This document shows, piece after piece, positions 21,788 through 30,700 of a stretch of 64,000 nt of DNA (position 1 is its first letter; the number at the start of each line of letters is the position of its first letter). A program made the translations under genes and the position numbers. Source of the DNA: JBBSJZ01 sp041751935 (lineage in GTDB: Bacteria > Planctomycetota > Planctomycetia > Pirellulales > Pirellulaceae); the NCBI GenBank assembly GCA_041751935.1, contig JBGSIA010000126.1, positions 55,479 through 119,478 on the forward strand, given 5' to 3'. The notes beneath the pieces were generated by a model. That model made no database searches, was not told the DNA's origin, and worked only from the letters and a program-made list of their open reading frames with translations.

Positions 21788-23152
21788 TTAACCGAGTTGG
21801 AATTGGGGCAGCGAAGTCATCGCATGCAATAACGCTCGAAATTGACGCTCAGGTTCCTTCACATGAGACGCAACTGTTTCCTGTAATTGTGTTCTTGTCG
21901 ATTCGCTCAGTGGTACTGCCAGTAAATGCAGTTCAAAGTACTCGATCGCATCATCGAGGTTCCGCACATCGCGGCTGCCCAAGTAATCCACTAGCGAGAG
22001 TCCGTCGAAGCGAGTTGACTTGTGTTCCAGTATTTTCCCAAACAAATTTGATCGGCCAAGCAACGTGGAGGAATCGATCCAAGCTCGACCACCGTCCCAG
22101 CCCTTGACGTTCGGCGGATAGAACAAGCCTTGCCCGAGTTGCAACAAGCCCGATGCCACCATCTCGGTATTCGTCGTTGCCTGCAGGCATCGCAGCGTGC
22201 CAATGACTGAATCGACCGGCGATTTTATTTTGCGTCCAACTGCATGTTCAGAAAAAAACAAATTGCTGGATAAAAGCATCTTCAGTGCCGGTGCAACTTG
22301 TAGATTGTGCTTGCGAAACGTATCTGCTAGCGGCTGCAGCAATTCGTTTGTCGGCTGGGGTTCGTCGCTCAGAAAAAATCGATACCATTTTCGAGCCAAG
22401 AACATTTCCAATTGCGGTTGTTCCACCACGATCCGCACCCCGTCTTCGCCGTCATAATTGCCGCTCTGGCCGAGAATCGATTTGGTACCGTCGTCGTGCT
22501 GGTAGCGGTTCTTGCGAAACTTTTTGTTCTTCACTTCCCAACCGGTGAAGCATCTCGCCAGCTCCTGGACGTCTTGTTCGGAGTAGTTCCCCTCGCCCAG
22601 ACAGAATAGCTCCATCAACTCACGAGCAAAGTTCTCGTTTGGATGTGCCTTGCGATTGATCGCCGAATCAAGATAAATCAACATCGCCGGGTCTTGAGCA
22701 ATCGCTTGCACCAATTCGCGAAATTCTCCCAGCGCGTGCTCTCGAAGGAATTGGTTTTGCTGCCACATCATGTGCGCATCCTTCACCTTCTCGGCACCAG
22801 TCGCAAAGTGTCCGTGCCAAAACAACGTCATCTTTTCCAGCAATTGCGTTGGCGTCAGCATCATGCGATAGACCCACGCGGCCGACAGTTGCTGTGGATC
22901 ACCACCAGCGAGAATCGTCGCCGCAAGTGTATCCGCGACTTGGCGAAAGTTGGTTTCTTGGATGTTTGCCGTAACCAGATCACCAACAACGTCGGTTACC
23001 GAACGCTTTGTTGCAGCGTCAAGCTGTTCGTTGTCGGCACCGAACCCGGCGCGTCGAAACAAGTGGGCTGCGAGGGCGTGGTTCCATGGTCGATCCGCCG
23101 TCGATTCAAACGGTTGCCAAGCCCAATCCAGATCGATTATCATCGCGTTCAT
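21788..23152 (-). CDS. DUF1800 family protein
   Basis: A 454-residue protein. Motifs: LFRRAGFGADNEQLD near the N-terminus, LLEKMTLFWHGHFATG, NENFARELMELFCLGEGNYSEQDV, and GWDGGRAWIDSSTLLGRSN, all typical of DUF1800. ATG 23152 is chosen over a GTG at 23212 because the latter lies inside a palindromic hairpin and adds only non-conserved residues. It is co-transcribed with the DUF1501 gene (ten-base gap). Function unknown; the pair is frequent in planctomycetes. Confidence 0.9.
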   Translation of the reverse strand: MNAMIIDLDWAWQPFESTADRPWNHALAAHLFRRAGFGADNEQLDAATKRSVTDVVGDLVTANIQETNFRQVADTLAATILAGGDPQQLSAAWVYRMMLTPTQLLEKMTLFWHGHFATGAEKVKDAHMMWQQNQFLREHALGEFRELVQAIAQDPAMLIYLDSAINRKAHPNENFARELMELFCLGEGNYSEQDVQELARCFTGWEVKNKKFRKNRYQHDDGTKSILGQSGNYDGEDGVRIVVEQPQLEMFLARKWYRFFLSDEPQPTNELLQPLADTFRKHNLQVAPALKMLLSSNLFFSEHAVGRKIKSPVDSVIGTLRCLQATTNTEMVASGLLQLGQGLFYPPNVKGWDGGRAWIDSSTLLGRSNLFGKILEHKSTRFDGLSLVDYLGSRDVRNLDDAIEYFELHLLAVPLSESTRTQLQETVASHVKEPERQFRALLHAMTSLPQFQLG

Positions 23153-23185
23153 AGGTTGCCGCTTGTTTTGACCCGAAAGCAATAG

Positions 23186-23212
23186 GTGGTGGCGGCACTC
23201 AGTCGCCACCAC
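23186..23212 (-). terminator. Hairpin between the 23247-25022 gene and DUF1800
   Basis: Perfect nine-base stem gtggtggcg / cgccaccac with a nine-base loop, lying downstream of one minus-strand gene and upstream of the next. No T run follows. It could end or attenuate transcription, or protect an mRNA end. Confidence 0.4.
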
Positions 23213-23246
23213 TCGAAACCCCAGCTAAAACCCGAATCAATTCCGT

Positions 23247-25022
23247 TCACTTCACACCCACCGACAATTTCAATTGTAACTGATTCTCCGCTGCATCCAG
23301 CTCCAAAGTTGCGTCATCAAAAAAGCTGACTAGATCCAGCAGCAGTCCAATCTCGTTTTCGGCGGTCGTCTTGTCGTGGCCCTCTTCAAGCATATTGTTG
23401 GCAATCAACTGATTCTTGTTCGCATTCAGCACTTGCTGCAGGGAATCCGCACTGAGAACAGCTTCTGTGTTGTGTGATTTCTCTGTTGTCGTAGCGGGTG
23501 TCACATTACCAGCAAGTTCTTTAGCAAGCCCAATCGAACTGGAGAGAATCATGCGATCGCCAGCAAAACCAATCGTTGGCGAGAAATTAAAATTGATCGG
23601 CGCATCGGTACTTTCCCGCTCGTCACGATCCGGCACGTAGGTCGCCGTGTATAGCTTTGCATCACCCACAGACTCCATGCCCAAATCGAGTTGCGGTTGT
23701 CCTTCCATGGCCCCTACCACATTCAAGAAACCGATAAAACTTTGGAACACCCGTCGCAATTCGGGTGTTGTCTCTTGCGAGTTCTTCATCTGGAACTGAA
23801 TCGCAAACGCCGGCAATTTGATCGCCGGTTGCGGCAAAACGTTTGCGAAATCCTGGGCCTGAGCGACAACCTGTACGCCGCTCTCGAACGATCCCAAGAT
23901 GTCTTCGCCAAAGTCGCGACCGGAAAAAAACGTGGTGAGTTGGGTGTCAGCCTTGGCCAGATTGTCGTTGGCTCGGTCCGTCAACAAATCACCGCTGCGA
24001 AGCCATGCTTGCGACAAATCTCGGTGAAGACTGATGGCAAATAATCGATTCGTGACGTCAAGAAGAGGCGGTGCACCGGCAAGTTCTGGTTCGCCAAAGT
24101 AATACTCTCGCGGCGGTTCCCAATCGCGTTGGTGCGGAGTCGTAACCTGAAACGCGAGGCCTGAATCTTTAACATCCAATGTTGCCGATGCATATTGCGC
24201 ATGCCGTAAGTTTGCCAGAATGCCACCGAGAATGACCTCCGCTAAAGGATTGTCGATCTTTGGTTCATACATCCCTTTAGGCACATTTTCTTTGCGAAAA
24301 ACTTCGACGTCGAAAAAGGCTGTGACGCTGGGCGGTCTGTGGGTTTGCGATTGCCACTGGGCGGCAGCTGACTCAAACGATTTCTTCGATTGAAACGTCG
24401 TGTCTGGGCGATCCAAATATCGATCGATGATCGCTTTTCCTAACTCGGACTTATTCGTGATCAACAGCCAGTGATCAATGATGGCCAGCTTCAGTTTTTC
24501 ACTCAGTGTGTAAGCGGTGAAGCCTCGGTATTCACCTTGCTCGGCTGCAGCAAGTTTACCCTTTCGCAGTTGGCTGACTGCCAACAAGAAACCGCGGAAT
24601 CGTTCGAGTTGATTTTTGTCGGATGAGTTAATGAGTAATGCAAATCCACCATCGGTGGAATCCAATGCAACGGAAACTCCTCCATCAGTGAGCGAGGCGA
24701 TCGAATCTTGCCACGGTTTGCCCATACTAGCCTCAAACGCACCGATGCCTTGATAGAGTTGAGTCATATCATCGGACTGGACGATCCCTTGATAAGCGGG
24801 CAAGGCTTCCACACGCTCTCGCAACGGATGATTCATCACGGTCGCGACTAACTCTCCAAGCTTCGCCGCGTGGGCAAATACCGCAATGGAATCCGGCAAC
24901 ATTTGCGAGGCTTGAACACTCGTTGCTGGCTGTTCACCCCGACTCGTTTTCCAGGGCAAGCCTGTTGAAACAAACAGCACACCGACGACAGCGATTGTCC
25001 GCCAAGTATACACAGCAAACAT
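23247..25022 (-). CDS. Secreted protein of unknown function
   Basis: A 591-residue protein with an N-terminal signal sequence (hydrophobic residues 9-22, followed by a polar region after Gly-Glu). The body contains repeated patterns of the type ADSIAVFAHAAKLGELV, GVSVALDSTDGGFALLI and GDRMILSSSIGLAKEL. Similar patterns are seen in planctomycete exported proteins that resemble DUF3352 or pilus-adjacent proteins. No catalytic motif was found and the family is not named with confidence. It is the first gene of the cluster with DUF1800, DUF1501 and the NagA-like gene, separated from DUF1800 by about 95 bases that hold a hairpin. Confidence 0.7.
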   Translation of the reverse strand: MFAVYTWRTIAVVGVLFVSTGLPWKTSRGEQPATSVQASQMLPDSIAVFAHAAKLGELVATVMNHPLRERVEALPAYQGIVQSDDMTQLYQGIGAFEASMGKPWQDSIASLTDGGVSVALDSTDGGFALLINSSDKNQLERFRGFLLAVSQLRKGKLAAAEQGEYRGFTAYTLSEKLKLAIIDHWLLITNKSELGKAIIDRYLDRPDTTFQSKKSFESAAAQWQSQTHRPPSVTAFFDVEVFRKENVPKGMYEPKIDNPLAEVILGGILANLRHAQYASATLDVKDSGLAFQVTTPHQRDWEPPREYYFGEPELAGAPPLLDVTNRLFAISLHRDLSQAWLRSGDLLTDRANDNLAKADTQLTTFFSGRDFGEDILGSFESGVQVVAQAQDFANVLPQPAIKLPAFAIQFQMKNSQETTPELRRVFQSFIGFLNVVGAMEGQPQLDLGMESVGDAKLYTATYVPDRDERESTDAPINFNFSPTIGFAGDRMILSSSIGLAKELAGNVTPATTTEKSHNTEAVLSADSLQQVLNANKNQLIANNMLEEGHDKTTAENEIGLLLDLVSFFDDATLELDAAENQLQLKLSVGVK

Positions 25023-25123
25023 AAGTTGAGTTTCCCAGTGAGGTAGCTAATGCAAGCCGTCATTCTACAGCAATCATTTCTCAGTAATTGGGTACTCACA
25101 AAGAAAGTCCGTGGAATCACGGC

Positions 25124-25936
25124 TCAGTCCGTTAAGGATCGGGCGCTGGCGTCACGATGGGGATCGAGCCAAGCGACATCGCTGCCGTCGTCGGCAAATC
25201 GCTTCATGCCAATTTCCTTCACAGCAGAGTCCGCGATGCGACTGAGCGGCGTGTAGCGAGGGTGATGCGATTCCTTGTACGGATCATTGTTGCGACCGTT
25301 GTAGCAGCAAATCATCGACCATCGCGGGTGATCACTGCGGTTTTGGTCGCTGCGATGAAGTAAGTTTGAGTGAAAGAATAAGACGTCGCCCGGCTGCATC
25401 TCCACGTGGACCAACTCCATCCTTTTCAGGATTTCCGCCACGCGTTCAGGGTCCGCTCCCGCTTGTTCGCCGGTGAGCTGGTGATTGACGCGACCACAGA
25501 CGTGAGAGCCGCGGATGACCTGCAAGCACCCGTTTTCGCGTGTTGACGGATCAACGGCAATAAACGCACTAACCAAGTTCGGAGTGAGAACGCCGTTGCT
25601 GTACCAGTAACCGTAATCTTGGTGCCACGCCCAGGCGCCGCCGACACGAGCGTCTTTCATGATCATCTTGGAATGATAATGGTACGGCTCGTCTCGCAAC
25701 AACGTTTCCGCAGTCGAAACCATTCGCTCGCAGCGCGCGAACGCACCATAGATTCCTTGCCCAGGATGATTCCACAGCGACAACCGCACCGTTCCGCCCT
25801 CGCCATCGTTGCGACCGAAGGAGTGATCGTCGAGCATCTTGTCCTCTTTCGCACATCGACGCAGCAACTCAATTTCGTCCGTGTCGAACATCCGTTGGCA
25901 CAATACAAAGCCATCGTGATCGTATTCTGCGAGCAT
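25124..25936 (-). CDS. Phytanoyl-CoA dioxygenase family protein (Fe(II)/2-oxoglutarate)
   Basis: A 270-residue oxygenase of the PhyH family. The metal triad is visible: His105-x-Asp107 in AWAWHQDYGYWY and the distal His194 in FFHSNLLHRSDQN. A downstream Arg (200 or 205) is available for binding 2-oxoglutarate. Length and motif spacing are normal. The substrate cannot be told from the sequence. It shares the strand with the preceding cluster but is separated by about 100 bases, and it is divergent from the metallopeptidase gene. Confidence 0.87.
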   Translation of the reverse strand: MLAEYDHDGFVLCQRMFDTDEIELLRRCAKEDKMLDDHSFGRNDGEGGTVRLSLWNHPGQGIYGAFARCERMVSTAETLLRDEPYHYHSKMIMKDARVGGAWAWHQDYGYWYSNGVLTPNLVSAFIAVDPSTRENGCLQVIRGSHVCGRVNHQLTGEQAGADPERVAEILKRMELVHVEMQPGDVLFFHSNLLHRSDQNRSDHPRWSMICCYNGRNNDPYKESHHPRYTPLSRIADSAVKEIGMKRFADDGSDVAWLDPHRDASARSLTD

Positions 25937-26338
25937 GCCTTAGACTCCAATTGTTCGAAGTGTGTGCGAATCATTTAAGTACAAACGATGACTGCATTTG
26001 AACAGTCGCAGGTAGTTCCCGCCACGGTCCGTTATCACGTGCGACTGGGAGCGAAAAATGGTCCCGGAGGGGTGCTGCGGAGCCCTCGGCAACCCAAGGG
26101 GAACTTGGGCCGCCTGTCAACTCGAAAACCAGAAAAACAGCGAAAATATCGAGGAATTTCAGCAAAAAAAGGTTCGAAAAAGTTCATTTGACTTTGAACT
26201 GGACAGCAAAAAAGATGGTACTAGCGAGGGCGGTTGATCGCTCCCAGCTTCTGATTTTCATTTGTCTGGTTTTCTCGCCAGAATCGTCGTTGTTTTGCGT
26301 ACTTGTTCCTACTTCCTGTTCACTTGTACCCCGGTGTT
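25937..26338. other. Divergent intergenic region with structured GC-rich core
   Basis: 402 bases between divergent genes. Positions 26077-26113 can fold into a stem with outer gcgg/ccgc and inner cccaag/cttggg (26093-26098 with 26104-26109, loop gggaa). The flanks are A-rich (26115-26190) with a further ctcga/tcgag pair. Possibly an untranslated leader or small RNA; no known RNA family was matched. Promoters for both neighbours should lie here. Confidence 0.4.
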
Positions 26339-27103
26339 ATGACTCCGCGTTTCACAGTTTTCGTTCCGAACTCTGCTCCAAATCGGCCGGACCCGTCCGT
26401 TGGGGGAGACGACTCGCTGTCCGAGTGGGTTCCGCGATTGCAGCAGAATCTGCCCAAGGTCAGGCGTGCGCTACAGCAGGTCCGCAGAGATTTGGCCAGC
26501 GTCGGATTACTCGCGAAAAATGTGTATTTGGATGCGGTCGAGCTGCACATCGTTTGCCGCATCAACAAAGACGATGCGGGATTTGTTTTTGATGAGGGTA
26601 TTGGACCGTTTGAAAAACGCATGGGTTTTAAACCCGGTGCGATTTATCTGCCGATTAATTTGCCGCATATAAGTTATATGCCTGGCTATACGTTGGCGGA
26701 TACAATTCGTCACGAGTTTGCCCACGCATGGCACTGGATCGAGCCTACGTTTTTTCGCCGCCCTTGGTTTCGCGAAACGTTTGGTGCTGCATACACGAAC
26801 AATGATCCGATGCCGCTGCAAGCTTGGAAGCGGCAAAAGAAACAAGACGTTGGTTTCGCGCGCAAGCTTCGTCACTGTGAAACGGCTCAAGAGAAAGCGT
26901 CAATCAAGCGAGCACACTTGCTAGACGATTTCGTTACTGAATACGCCAGCACAATGTCACGCGAAGACTTCGCGGAAACGTTCATGTACTACTTGAAGTA
27001 TCGCAATTCGTTAGAGCGATTCCGTTGTCGTCCAGGTGCGTACAACAAGTTAAAAGCCGTTGAGGCTGCGGTGAGTACGGCGAGAAAAGAGTTGCGGCTG
27101 TAA
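26339..27103 (+). CDS. Putative zinc metallopeptidase (HEFAH)
   Basis: A 254-residue protein from ATG 26339 (a TTG at 26303 would add twelve residues). The zinc motif is His125-Glu126-x-x-His129 (IRHEFAHAW). A downstream FVTEYASTMSREDFAETF block supplies Glu213 as probable third ligand, the gluzincin-like arrangement seen in small uncharacterised bacterial metallopeptidases. No signal peptide is evident, so it is probably intracellular. Ends 40 bases from the convergent QueD-like gene. Confidence 0.72.
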   Translation: MTPRFTVFVPNSAPNRPDPSVGGDDSLSEWVPRLQQNLPKVRRALQQVRRDLASVGLLAKNVYLDAVELHIVCRINKDDAGFVFDEGIGPFEKRMGFKPGAIYLPINLPHISYMPGYTLADTIRHEFAHAWHWIEPTFFRRPWFRETFGAAYTNNDPMPLQAWKRQKKQDVGFARKLRHCETAQEKASIKRAHLLDDFVTEYASTMSREDFAETFMYYLKYRNSLERFRCRPGAYNKLKAVEAAVSTARKELRL

Positions 27104-27142
27104 CGTATCGCTAATTGTGAAAAGTTATTTCAGGATTGATCC

Positions 27143-27643
27143 TTAGGACGAGGGCCAGGGCAGTTTGCAGATGCCCCATTGCCCATGGTTCTCGTCAACA
27201 GCAACTTCGATACTGGTTAGCGACTTGCTGAATTGAATCGATTTCTTCTCGATCACGCGTTCCGCGATCACGCGTGCGAGTTCCTCCGCCGTTGTGTTGA
27301 TCACCGGCAAGACGACACAGTCTTCATTGGGAAACACCCAGCGCCGCTCGCGAAACCGAGCGGTTGTCTCGGTTTCATCACTCGTCACATGAATCTCGGC
27401 GTGATCACGCGGCAGGATCACGTGATGGTCCAGCGCAGCAGTTTCTTGAAGAACCGCGTCGCGCAAAGCGATAAAGTCGACGACGTAACGATTCTCATCC
27501 AACGGCCCTTCGACGCGAACTCGCACACCGTAATTGTGGCCATGAATGCGTTCGCAAATATCGCCGGCGAAAGTAATAAAGTGCGCCGCCGAAAAAACGA
27601 ACTGTTCTTTGGTAACATCAACGGCAAAGGTAGCTTGTGACAT
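27143..27643 (-). CDS. 6-pyruvoyl-tetrahydropterin synthase / QueD family protein
   Basis: A 166-residue protein. Zinc ligands His21, His34 and His36 (FSAAHF and ERIHGHNYG) and the catalytic Cys30 are present, followed by YVVDF, LDHHVILP and NTTAEELARVIAERV, matching the T-fold PTPS/QueD family. QueD makes 6-carboxytetrahydropterin for queuosine; other members make pterins. The exact reaction cannot be separated by eye, and no other que gene is nearby. ATG 27643 is chosen: a longer frame to 27928 would overlap the end of the giant gene and adds non-family residues. Confidence 0.87.
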   Translation of the reverse strand: MSQATFAVDVTKEQFVFSAAHFITFAGDICERIHGHNYGVRVRVEGPLDENRYVVDFIALRDAVLQETAALDHHVILPRDHAEIHVTSDETETTARFRERRWVFPNEDCVVLPVINTTAEELARVIAERVIEKKSIQFSKSLTSIEVAVDENHGQWGICKLPWPSS

Positions 27644-27782
27644 ACTTACACTGAAAGTGAATTTGCATCGAAGACAATGTGTCGTTCTGTTATAGCGGCG
27701 AAGTAGTTCTTCAGCTACTTCTGATAGACTACGAAGATCGTTTTCTCGATCTCTTTTCATCGGACCAACAGTGTGGGTTGAG

Positions 27783-30700
27783 TCACATATCGTGCGTCGT
27801 ATCAAAATCAGCTCTGATGTCTGTGCTGAGTAGTTCGTTGACGGCGAACCAATCAGCAGGACGCGGCGTCGATAGTTCCTCAAGCTCGGCGGTACCAAAG
27901 TTCGCAAAGTATTCGTCGGCGAGGACACTCGTCAGTCGACGCGCGGGTTGATCCGGCAGTGCGGTGGCTGACACCTTCGTAACGAGAAGCGGTTGGGGTG
28001 AATCCGCAATGGATTCCACAGTTTTCGCGACATTGCTGCCAGGACGATCGCCGAAATGGAACTCCGTTAACGATTGAATCTCCTCGACAGTCGTCGGCGG
28101 TTCAGTCAGCTCACTCTCGGCAGTATTCAGTATCGATTGACGGTTCAGGTAACTGATTACTTCCAACGCATCCAACGCCGTTGCTTGTCCATCTCCGCTG
28201 ACGTCGTAATATTCAAACAATGCGCCGGGAAGGATGTCCAGTAGTGATCCGCCACCCTCGGTGAGATTCAGTCGATTGATAATGATCAGCGCATCCAGCG
28301 CACTGACAATTCCGCTACTGTCAACGTCTTCGGCGAGACTCGGATTCGTCCAAGGTCGTACCAGCGGGATATCCATATTCCGGTCAGACTTCTGTGCATC
28401 GAGGGTGACGTCCATGACCTTCTCGACAGCTCGTCGGCCGTGGACGATCAAACGCAACTGGCCAAGCGGCACATCAGGAAACACGAATCGCCCGGCTTCC
28501 GACTCGGCGACGTTTCCATTTTGATCCACATCGCGCAGTACGGTGAACTGGTGCGCGACAGAATCGTTCTCGAAGTTCAACTCCAACCGCCGACGGTTGA
28601 GATACGGTTCGTCGGGGTCTCGGACACCGTTGCCGCTGATGTCATAGAAGACACCACCCGACAAACGCTGGGACGAAAGCGGCTCCTGGTTGCGCACGTC
28701 GGCGGTAAAGATGTCTTGGATCAAGCGATCGCCGAATTGACGTAACACGACTACTCTCACGAATCGCTCATCAGCGACCAATAGCTGCTGGTCGTCACGC
28801 AGCTTCAAAACAGTGCCCGCAACCTCGAAACGATCGTCGGAGATCGTTAGCTGCGAAGCATCCACACCGGCAATGCCGTCGGAGAGCACACCCACGATTG
28901 CACCGGATGTCTGTTCCAGCACCATAAAGCGGTGCGCGTGAATGGTGATGTTGTCTTCCACAATTAACGCGAACGTCTGGCGGATCTGCTGACCGCTTGT
29001 CGTTTCGTTCGCGGTCACGGTGATGGGAACCGTTGCCTCCAGCGCCGGATTGACAACCGCATCGGACTTTAACTGCAACCGTCCGTCGATGACTTCGAAT
29101 CGATCGTCAGACACGGTGAAGGTATAAGCTCCCAACTCAGCAGGTTGCAGTACAGTCAAGTTCCCGACGGATGCACCGGTGGTGCCACCCAAAAACATCA
29201 ACGAGTCGAGTGTCAGGAAATCGCCTGCGTCGTGAATCAATCCAGCGACGCTCATCGACTGACCCAGCAGCGCCATTTCCGGATCGGACAATCGCAATTG
29301 AACCGTTTTGAATTCCCCCGGTGCAATGCCACGTAGCGCAACGGTGATTGACTTTGCCGTTTCACCTGGAGCGAACTCGAGGATTCCTTCGATCGGATCG
29401 TAATCCATGTTCGCAGCCAGCGCCGTGCCATCATGTGATGCAAACGAGACGCGTACGGGGTGCGTACTGGCTTCCGATAACTCAATCATGAATTGAACCT
29501 CACCCTGTCCGCTGGATTCCAGCACGGCGATCGATGATTCGACGGAGATCTTCGGAGGGAGCGCCGACCCGACCCGAGCCGACAGCACACGCTGCCGGAA
29601 CAGCATATTGGTATTCTTGCTCAATAGTTGCTCGGGCGTCATGGTACCACCGGAAGTGCTAGCTAACTCCGGTGCCACCAGGCCTTGGGCAACGTCCTGA
29701 ATCGCCTTCGCATTGGCTAAGAAATTTTCGTCACGAGGAAGCTGGTCGATAATCTCATTACCAAGAGCCGTCACCATGGCGGCAGCAGAGATCAGATCCG
29801 GTGATGCGGTCCAGTTCAATTGATCGGCCGTCGCTTGCATCCACACCTTCATGAACTCCGCACTACTCAAATCGGGAACGATTGTCTGGGTTGCCAGTAA
29901 AGTCGTCATCGTCGAGACCGCAGCGTCAACCGCTGTCTCGATCCTTGGACCTTCAGGGCTGCCTGCGACCATCCAGCCCATCTGATGGAGCGTATCATTC
30001 AGTTTCGCTTGTGCTGCGAATGCTTCGCCAGCTCGTAAATCCCCCTGGTTCCAACCGTCGATTGCATCGGAGTGCAGGAAATCAAAGTCGCCTACGGCGA
30101 ACCGATCGCGAACCAGGGCGATGGCGGCATCCGGCGACAACTGATAGTCGTTGACTAGCCGATTAACAAACGTGCTCAGAGGGCTGATCACAATCGATCC
30201 CTCGGAAGCTACGGGAGCGACCAAGGCGATGTCCAGCGGCAGTCCCGTTGACAAATCTATACCACCGACAACGACCAATTGACCATCACGCTCAGTCAAT
30301 CTCCCATCGCCGTCGCTGTCGAATTCCATGGGAATCGACAATTCGACAGAACCATCGGCTCGAGTGATTGCCGCAGGTTCCGACGGTTCACCTTCATCTT
30401 GGATGCCGTTACTATTGAGGTCCAGGAAGTCGGCAACACCATTGCCGTTGGCATCGAAGAACACGGTTGCGTCGACGATGTACCCATTGATCGCGGACGC
30501 GCTGATCGAGAATCCAGAGCAAGCGTTTGAGGCTAAAGAGAATCTCTGTGTATTGGTAATCGACTCCGTACGAGTTCGGAACCGTCCTTGGTTTATGTCA
30601 AAGTAACGGACACTAACATTCTTGCTGCCGGTAACTGTCAAACATCCACCAGAACTTAAGTTGCCACTGGCGCTACCGAAACTTTCACCAAGAAGCGTCG

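Noticed and set aside
26060..26115. Possible signal recognition particle RNA
   Set aside because: The GC-rich hairpins superficially resemble it, but the conserved GGAA-tetraloop motif with its flanking internal loop was not found on either strand.
27644..27928. N-terminal extension of the QueD-like protein
   Set aside because: It would overlap the 3' end of the giant gene and contains no family residues; ATG 27643 begins exactly at the T-fold.
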